In this document: piece after piece, positions 37,395 through 43,185 of the stretch
How the letters are laid out: each line of letters begins with the position of its first letter
Position numbering within the stretch: position 1 is the first letter of the stretch
Source of the DNA: an uncultured Bacteroidales bacterium
GTDB taxonomy: Bacteria; Bacteroidota; Bacteroidia; Bacteroidales; FEN-979
Length of the DNA: 45,267 nucleotides
Direction: 5' to 3'
NCBI GenBank assembly: GCA_903915465.1
Contig: CAIWTA010000091.1
Coordinates: 1 to 45,267 of the forward strand
Position numbers and translations under genes: made by a program
Notes under the pieces: generated by a model
What the model was told of the DNA's origin: nothing
Database searches by the model: none
The model's input: the letters and a program-made list of their open reading frames with translations, nothing else

Positions 37395-38088
37395 AGTTAT
37401 CATTATCACCGGCTCACGGAAAGGATTGGGCAAAGAATTATGTGTTTACTATTTGGAAAAAAAGAATATTGTAATAGGATGCAGCCGTGGTCCTTCAGCA
37501 ATTGATGATCCCAATTACACACATTACGAATTGGATGTAGCTGATGAAAGACAGGTCGTGAAAATGGTTAAAGAAGTTTCCAGAAAATTTAGTCGTATTG
37601 ATATTCTTATAAACAATGCCGGTATTGCATCGATGAACCATATGTTGCTTACGCCTCTTGAGACCGTCCAAAATATCTTCAATACAAATTATTTTGGAAC
37701 ATTTTTGTTCTGCAGGGAAGTTGCAAAAGTCATGGTCAGGAAAAAATATGGCAGGATAGTAAACTTCACTACTGTTGCGACTCCTTTGCGATTGGAAGGT
37801 GAAATTGCATATGCAAACAGTAAAGCTGCCATTGAAAATTTTACTGAAATTGCTGCCCGGGAACTTGCTGAATTCAATATCACGGTAAATGCCGTTGGAC
37901 CAACTCCGATACCAACCGATTTAATAAAAAATGTTTCCAGGGAAAAAATGGATGCTTTAATTAACCGGCAGGCAATACGGCGGTTTGGTACTTTTGAAGA
38001 CCTGGTAAATGTGATAAACTTCTTTATCGATAAAAAGAGTGATTTCATCACCGGGCAGATCCTTTATCTGGGCGGAGTAAATAAATAA
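37387..38088 (+). CDS. SDR family oxidoreductase, FabG-like
   Basis: A 233-residue classical short-chain dehydrogenase. TGSRKGLGKE (residues about 8-17) is the dinucleotide loop, with the arginine/serine of CSRG suggesting NADP(H); NNAG at about 76-79 and YANSK hold the catalytic Tyr/Lys. The catalytic serine position, 13 residues before the tyrosine, is threonine (NFTTVATP), a conservative but uncommon change. The tail 'SDFITGQILYLGGVNK' is typical. In this setting it may reduce a 3-ketoacyl group on the neighbouring ACP. Confidence 0.88.
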   Translation: MPEVIIITGSRKGLGKELCVYYLEKKNIVIGCSRGPSAIDDPNYTHYELDVADERQVVKMVKEVSRKFSRIDILINNAGIASMNHMLLTPLETVQNIFNTNYFGTFLFCREVAKVMVRKKYGRIVNFTTVATPLRLEGEIAYANSKAAIENFTEIAARELAEFNITVNAVGPTPIPTDLIKNVSREKMDALINRQAIRRFGTFEDLVNVINFFIDKKSDFITGQILYLGGVNK

Positions 38089-38135
38089 TGCTTGTTCATC
38101 ACTCCCGATGACTTAGTGGTAACAAAAATATAGCA

Positions 38136-39485
38136 ATGGAGTACATCAATAACTGGTTTTATCAAAAATTCCTCGAAGTCAAAGATAAAATTGCGATCAT
38201 TCATAAGGATCAAAAGTACACGTATGGAGATTTAACAGATAAAATCAATGAATTTAACAAGCTAGTTCAATCGCAAATTCCAAAAGGAGAAGTTGTTGCA
38301 TTGCTTTCAGATTATTCATTTTATTCGATCGCGTTGTTTTTCTCTCTCATCCAAAATAAAAATATTATAGTCCCGGTAATATCAATCACCAAATCCGAAA
38401 TTGAAAACAAAATTGATGTTTCAATTGCAAAGAAAAAGATCGCCATTGTAAACGATCAATTGCAAATCATTGATACCACGCGCAGAAATACCGATCCGCT
38501 GTATGAAAAACTCAGGAAACTGGATCACGCGGGACTTATCTTATTCAGCAGTGGAATTACCGGCGAACCAAAAGCGATGGTCCATGACCTGGACGTACTG
38601 GTTGATTCATACAAAAAAGATGTTGTAAAAGAGATCAATTCAATCATCTTTTTAACCTTTGACCATATCGGAGGAATTGATACACTATTTAGTTTGTTAT
38701 CTATCGGAGGGACCATAACCATCCCTGAAAGCCGCGATCCGGAATCTGTCTGTGCCCTGATAGAAAGGAATAAAGTTGATGTCCTTTCATGTTCCCCTAC
38801 ATTTCTCAACCTCCTGATTCTTTCCGAAGCATTTAAAATGTACAATCTGAGCTCACTCAGGATCATTGGTTTCGGGGCTGAGCGGATGCCGGAGTTTTTA
38901 TATCAAAGGCTTAAAGAAATATTTCCTGCTGTCAGGTTCCAGCAAAAATTTGGGACCAGTGAAACAAATGCAATACGTGTGAAAAACCATCCGGCTGATA
39001 ATCTTTACATGAGGATAGAGGATCCAAATATTCAGTTCAAGATAGTTGATAATGAGCTTTGGTTAAAAAGCAGTACCCAGATATTGGGGTATCTTAACAC
39101 CAATGCTGATAATTTTGAGGAGGGCTGGTTCAAAACCGGCGATATTGTGGATACCTATGAGGACAGGTATTTTAGGATTATCGGGAGGAAAAAGGAAATT
39201 ATCAATGTAGGTGGTGAGAAAGTATTTCCGGGTGAAGTTGAAAATATTATTTTGCAACTAAAATGTATAACTGGATGCACTGTTTACGGCCTTAAAAATA
39301 TTATCACAGGGGAATCGGTTGTTGCAGAGGTGGCTGTAAAACAAGGTTTCGGCGCCACTGAAGTTAAAAACCAGATCAGGGAAATTTGTACACAAAGACT
39401 TGATGCATATAAGAGACCATCCAGGATAAAAATCGTTGAAAGTATTTCTTTCAATGAAAGATTCAAGAAAATCAGAAGGATGTAA
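38136..39485 (+). CDS. ANL-family acyl/aminoacyl adenylating enzyme
   Basis: A 449-residue AMP-forming ligase. Core motifs: ILFSSGITGEPKAMVHD (A3, from about residue 137), FGTSETNAI (A5), GWFKTGDI (A7), GRKKEIINVGGEKVFPGEVE (A8, hinge), and a C-terminal 'RFKKIRR' giving the A10 lysine; the protein stops directly after it. It lacks carrier or condensation domains. It should activate a carboxylic acid as acyl-AMP and pass it to the ACP two genes upstream or to CoA. The substrate is unknown; the binding-pocket residues do not match amino-acid adenylation domains in any obvious way. Confidence 0.88.
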   Translation: MEYINNWFYQKFLEVKDKIAIIHKDQKYTYGDLTDKINEFNKLVQSQIPKGEVVALLSDYSFYSIALFFSLIQNKNIIVPVISITKSEIENKIDVSIAKKKIAIVNDQLQIIDTTRRNTDPLYEKLRKLDHAGLILFSSGITGEPKAMVHDLDVLVDSYKKDVVKEINSIIFLTFDHIGGIDTLFSLLSIGGTITIPESRDPESVCALIERNKVDVLSCSPTFLNLLILSEAFKMYNLSSLRIIGFGAERMPEFLYQRLKEIFPAVRFQQKFGTSETNAIRVKNHPADNLYMRIEDPNIQFKIVDNELWLKSSTQILGYLNTNADNFEEGWFKTGDIVDTYEDRYFRIIGRKKEIINVGGEKVFPGEVENIILQLKCITGCTVYGLKNIITGESVVAEVAVKQGFGATEVKNQIREICTQRLDAYKRPSRIKIVESISFNERFKKIRRM

Positions 39486-39673
39486 TATCAACCTGATAGA
39501 ACAGAAATGTGAAAACTTATGCTGTTTTATTCTGTTTCTTATAGATTATTATTGTTTATCAGTGTATTTTTTAGCTATGTAGCGTGGACGAGAGTATACA
39601 ACCTTCAAAATGCCCACTGATAATCAATTAGTTAAATTTCAAAAAAGCCCCTTTTTTTGCACTTTTTGGGCGG

Positions 39674-39695
39674 TTTTGTCGCAGTTTTTGTCGCA
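39674..39695. repeat. Direct repeat TTTTGTCGCA x2
   Basis: TTTTGTCGCA occurs twice, 12 bases apart in phase (39674-39683 and 39686-39695). On the minus strand it encodes CDKNCDK in a short open frame without a start. Could be a protein-binding site or a chance repeat. Confidence 0.5.
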
Positions 39696-39961
39696 AAAGT
39701 GTAATGAATTTTCGTTGTAACATCTCCTTTCCCAGTCTTCGAGTTCAGCATTTACACAACGAAATGGTAACGCGATTTACTCTTTTCACATTGCGTATTA
39801 ATAGTCGCAAACTTCACTTTTTTGAAGTAGGAGGGGAATTTAACTTCTGTCTTCCTGATTTTAAGTACAACAGGCCAGAACCCTGTATTACCAGGTCAAT
39901 TGAAAGCAAAAGTAACGTGATTGTAACTTCTTTCCAACAAAAAAGAGAATTATTCTTGATT

Positions 39962-39975
39962 CATGGTATACCATG
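39962..39975. promoter_or_regulatory. Perfect palindrome CATGGTATACCATG, possible operator
   Basis: A 14-base perfect dyad, 64 bases upstream of the -7-like element of the LytTR regulator gene. It fits a dimeric regulator site; the binding protein is unknown. Confidence 0.4.
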
Positions 39976-40013
39976 CTGTAGTAAGATATTGCCTGGAATA
40001 CTTGAAAGCTCCT

Positions 40014-40047
40014 TTTGCCTTTTTCAAAAAAAAAAGTGCTAAGTTTG
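40014..40047 (+). promoter_or_regulatory. Promoter-like element of the LytTR regulator gene
   Basis: TTTG followed after 22 bases by TAAGTTTG (40040-40047), a full -7 consensus. The spacer is about 3 bases longer than usual. It ends 32 bases before the ATG at 40080. Confidence 0.45.
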
Positions 40048-40079
40048 TTGGAGCAATGTACCCTGATAAACCTGGAAAA

Positions 40080-40817
40080 ATGAACTGTATCATTATTGAT
40101 GATGAAATTCATTGTATAAAAACATTATCCGGTCTGCTGAATACAAATTTTCCGGAAGTAAATATTCTGGCAACTTGTCATGAATCGACTAAAGCATATG
40201 ATTTGATTCAGAAATACAAGCCCGATTTCATTTTTCTCGATATAGAAATGCCATTTTTGAATGGATTTGACCTGCTTGCCAGATTTAACCCGTTGTTTTT
40301 TGAAGTGATCTTTACCACAGCATACGATTCCTACGCAATAAAGGCTATAAAGTTTAGCGCATTGGATTACCTGCTAAAGCCGATCGACAAGGAAGACCTT
40401 GCCGCTGCCATGAATAAGCTCAGATCGAAACGGTTCTCAATCACAAAGGCGCAAGTGGACATGGCTTCTGCCTTGCACACCAAACAAATGCCCGGCACCA
40501 TTGCCCTTCCCACTAACGACGGACTGACTTTCGCCTCTGTGGATGATATTATCTATTGCTGCGCAGATGGCAGTTATACCCGTATTTTCATGAAAGATAG
40601 CAGTGAGATCCTGCTTTCGAGGACATTGAGAGATGTTGATGAACTGCTGGGTGATTATAATTTCTTTCGCATACATCATTCCACCCTGATCAACCTTAAC
40701 CAGGTTAAGAAATATCTGCGTGGCGATGGGGGAGAGGTTATAATGAGCAACGGCCAGAACCTCCAGGTTGCCCGCACACGGAAAACGGAATTTCTGAACG
40801 CATTCAAGCGTTTCTGA
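40080..40817 (+). CDS. LytTR-family response regulator
   Basis: A 245-residue two-component regulator. The ORF track begins at 39963, but MNCIIIDDEIHCIKTLSG from ATG 40080 is the natural receiver N-terminus. Receiver domain: acidic pair D7/D8, phospho-acceptor D54 (FLDIEMP), Thr79/80 and K100 (LLKPID). The LytTR DNA-binding domain covers about residues 140-245, with 'DDIIYCCADGSYTRIFMKDS' and 'FFRIHHSTLINLNQVKKYLR'. Such regulators bind paired direct repeats as dimers; a fitting pair lies just downstream. Partner is probably the LytS-type kinase two genes on. Confidence 0.95.
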   Translation: MNCIIIDDEIHCIKTLSGLLNTNFPEVNILATCHESTKAYDLIQKYKPDFIFLDIEMPFLNGFDLLARFNPLFFEVIFTTAYDSYAIKAIKFSALDYLLKPIDKEDLAAAMNKLRSKRFSITKAQVDMASALHTKQMPGTIALPTNDGLTFASVDDIIYCCADGSYTRIFMKDSSEILLSRTLRDVDELLGDYNFFRIHHSTLINLNQVKKYLRGDGGEVIMSNGQNLQVARTRKTEFLNAFKRF

Positions 40818-40820
40818 GAC

Positions 40821-40840
40821 CAAATTGCAACTCCAATTTG
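40821..40840 (+). terminator. Weak AT-rich hairpin after the LytTR gene
   Basis: CAAATTG and CAATTTG pair around a six-base loop 3 bases after the stop. The following CCATTTTA is a poor U-tract, so termination would be partial at best. Confidence 0.3.
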
Positions 40841-40880
40841 CCATTTTACATTTGACTCTCCCACCATCCAACTGCTAAAT

Positions 40881-40913
40881 CCTACCGGTTATCAAATAAT
40901 TCCTACCAGTTAT
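40881..40913 (+). promoter_or_regulatory. Direct repeat ACC(G/A)GTTA-N13-ACC(G/A)GTTA, probable LytTR operator
   Basis: CCTACCGGTTAT (40881-40892) and CCTACCAGTTAT (40902-40913) share 11 of 12 bases with a 21-base period, two helical turns. LytTR dimers bind direct repeats of this spacing, and the ACC(G/A) core resembles the site I recall for E. coli BtsR/YehT. It ends 10 bases before a -33-like TTTA, a classical activator position. It probably links the regulator to the YCF48 gene. Confidence 0.55.
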
Positions 40914-40923
40914 AAATTGGCGC

Positions 40924-40954
40924 TTTACTTTCCATCACTCCTAAGCTATTTTTG
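40924..40954 (+). promoter_or_regulatory. Bacteroidota-type promoter of the YCF48 gene
   Basis: TTTA, 19 bases, then TATTTTTG: complete -7 element, one mismatch at -33, correct spacing. The transcript would begin about 40 bases before the ATG at 41002. A set of three ATCGTAAAT-like copies follows in the leader. Confidence 0.5.
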
Positions 40955-41001
40955 GTTATTCGTAAATCGTAAATCGCCCAATCGTAAATAAATCAATCGC
41001 C

Positions 41002-43155
41002 ATGAAAAAATCACTGTTACTTTCAATCGTCCTGGTCATTACCGGGCTCAGTTCATTTGCCCAATGGGAATGGCAAAATCAAACACCGCAAGGAAATCAG
41101 TTGAATTCGGTTTTTTTTACCGGTGCCAATACCGGGTACGCAGTCGGTATTGACGGAACTATCCTTAAAACCATTAACGGAGGTACAACCTGGACTGCTG
41201 AATCAAGCGGTACAAACTATAGTCTTACATCCGTATTCTTTCCCGATGCGAATACAGGGTATGCAACTGGGATTGATCACCCTTCCGCGAGCATTTGGAA
41301 TGGAATAATCCTTAAAACCATAGATGGTGGATCGACCTGGACAGATGTTTTAGGTGGAGGTTGGTCAGGCTTTAATTCGGTTTATTTTACCGATTCCTTT
41401 ACCGGTTATGCCGTCGGGCGTTATGGAGCAATCTTAAGAACTTCAGATGGCGGGATAACCTGGAATAATCAATCGTCACAGGCTAATAGCTTAACATCCG
41501 TTTACTTTCCCGCAACCGATACAGGCTATGCTGTCGGTGAAGGTGGAACAATCCTAAAAACCATCGATGGAGGCACAAACTGGACTGTTCAATCCAGCGG
41601 AACAACCGGTTTCCTTTATTCAGTTTACTTTACCGATGCCAGTACCGGTTATGCTGTGGGTGGTGATAACAGTATTGGGGGAATTATCCTAAAAACAATC
41701 AATGGAGGTACAACCTGGGTTGCTCAAACAAGTGGGACTCCGATGCCACTGCATTCAGTTTACGTTAATGATGACAATACCGGGTGTGCGGTGGGTGATT
41801 ATGGAACGATCTTAAAAACAATCAATGGAGGCACAACCTGGACGGTTCAACTGAGTGGAACATCCTATTTATTATATTTCGTTTGCTCTGCAAATCCTGG
41901 TAAATTATACGTTGTGGGGGATTATGGAACCATCTTTACAACCATCGATGGGGGATCAACATGGACTGCCTTATCTGGTTGTATCACGACCGATCTTTTA
42001 TCCTCCGTTTTCTTTACTGATGCCAATACCGGTTATGCCGTAGGAGGTGTGGATAATCATTGGGACGAAACAGTTGGTATAATTCTTAAAACCACTAACG
42101 GAGGCAATACCTGGAGCAGTATATGGACCGGACAGACCTACCATTTAAATTCCGTGTTTTTCACGGATGGGAATACAGGTTATGCAGTCGGATATGTATT
42201 TGAATTTTGGAATGGCAAACTTACAAAGGGAGCCATTCTTAAAACAACTGATGGGGGAACAACATGGAACAGTCAATATTCAACTGTTTTGCAGGAATCC
42301 TTTAATTCTGTCTATTTTACGGATTCAAATACCGGCTATATTGCATGCGGAGGAGGTACCATCCTGAAAACAAGCGATGCCGGACAGACCTGGGCAACTC
42401 AATCGAGTGGAACTACTTCTTTATACTCAATTTACTTTCCGGATGTCACGACAGGATATGCTGCAGGTCCCATATGTTTTATCAAAACTACCAATGGGGG
42501 CTCAACCTGGACAGCCCAAACGTTTCCGTGGTATACTGGCACTTCAGTTTTCTTTACAAGTGCCGATACAGGGTATGTGACAGGAGCTAGTCCTTTTGGT
42601 GGTGGAAGTATCTCAAAAACCACTGACGGGGGAACGACCTGGGTTACCATAGAAACCACAAACTACATGTCTTCCGTTTACTTTACTGATATGAACACGG
42701 GGTATGCAGTGGGTGGAATGGGAACAATCTTAAAAACCACCGATGGTGGCACAACCTGGGGCGATTTATCTATTAAAACATATAATAATTTGGCCTCTCT
42801 TTTCTTTCCCGATCCCAACACAGGTTGGATCGTAGGAGCTAATGGCACCATCCTTAACACTACCAATGGAGGAACGACAGGTATAAATGAAGCAAAGCAA
42901 CCCGGTTGTTCAGAAATCTCCCTGAAGATTTATCCCAATCCCGCTTTTGAAAAAATTTCGATCGAATCGTCCGAACTTGGAAATATAATGAATGGGACCG
43001 TCTTTGTTCATGGAATGACTGGCCAGGAATTGATCAATCAAAAGGTACAGGGTCCAGGGGTGGAAATAAATGTCAGTTCACTTCCAGCCGGGATCTATTT
43101 TATCAGATATATGGATAAGGAAAAGACAGAGTCAGGCAAGTTTATCAAGGAATAA
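41002..43155 (+). CDS. Secreted 14-repeat YCF48-like beta-propeller protein with T9SS tail
   Basis: A 717-residue exported protein with signal MKKSLLLSIVLVITGLSSFA-Q. Nearly all of it is a repeat of 40-52 residues with pattern SVFFTDANTGYAVG...GTILKT.DGGTTW....SGT; I count 14 copies by eye, the seventh most divergent and the last cut short after NGGTT. This is the YCF48/BNR-like blade, and 14 blades suit two seven-bladed propellers. The final 80 residues are a T9SS type A domain (LKIYPNPAFEKISIE ... GIYFIRYMDKEKTESGKF). DNA copies are similar enough (GGAGGTACAACCTGGAC-like) for recombination. It lies between a response regulator and a kinase gene. Function unknown; likely binding or surface display. 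Confidence 0.88.
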   Translation: MKKSLLLSIVLVITGLSSFAQWEWQNQTPQGNQLNSVFFTGANTGYAVGIDGTILKTINGGTTWTAESSGTNYSLTSVFFPDANTGYATGIDHPSASIWNGIILKTIDGGSTWTDVLGGGWSGFNSVYFTDSFTGYAVGRYGAILRTSDGGITWNNQSSQANSLTSVYFPATDTGYAVGEGGTILKTIDGGTNWTVQSSGTTGFLYSVYFTDASTGYAVGGDNSIGGIILKTINGGTTWVAQTSGTPMPLHSVYVNDDNTGCAVGDYGTILKTINGGTTWTVQLSGTSYLLYFVCSANPGKLYVVGDYGTIFTTIDGGSTWTALSGCITTDLLSSVFFTDANTGYAVGGVDNHWDETVGIILKTTNGGNTWSSIWTGQTYHLNSVFFTDGNTGYAVGYVFEFWNGKLTKGAILKTTDGGTTWNSQYSTVLQESFNSVYFTDSNTGYIACGGGTILKTSDAGQTWATQSSGTTSLYSIYFPDVTTGYAAGPICFIKTTNGGSTWTAQTFPWYTGTSVFFTSADTGYVTGASPFGGGSISKTTDGGTTWVTIETTNYMSSVYFTDMNTGYAVGGMGTILKTTDGGTTWGDLSIKTYNNLASLFFPDPNTGWIVGANGTILNTTNGGTTGINEAKQPGCSEISLKIYPNPAFEKISIESSELGNIMNGTVFVHGMTGQELINQKVQGPGVEINVSSLPAGIYFIRYMDKEKTESGKFIKE

Positions 43156-43185
43156 ACATAAAAATCTTTGCATCTTTGTCATACA

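Larger units (their letters stand above)
39486..40079. other. 594-base gap before the LytTR regulator
   Basis: No convincing gene. It holds a 12-base-period direct repeat, a 14-base perfect palindrome and a promoter-like element, listed separately. The plus-strand frame 39704-40042 has no family likeness. No tRNA or integrase remnant could be shown. Confidence 0.6.

Noticed and set aside
39642-39776. Minus-strand frame containing CDKNCDK, considered as an integrase tail
   Set aside because: 45 codons, no start codon, and I cannot show likeness to tyrosine recombinases; left as a possible scar only.
39704-40042. Plus-strand 112-codon frame before the LytTR gene
   Set aside because: Composition is unlike neighbouring proteins, no motif recognised, and its end runs through the promoter-like element of the regulator.
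39963-40079. Longer LytTR start of the ORF track
   Set aside because: The extra 39 residues are not receiver-like and cover the promoter element; ATG 40080 gives the natural receiver start.
41123-42590. Several overlapping frames inside the YCF48 gene
   Set aside because: They arise because the repeated DNA keeps other frames open; they are shadows of the repeats.
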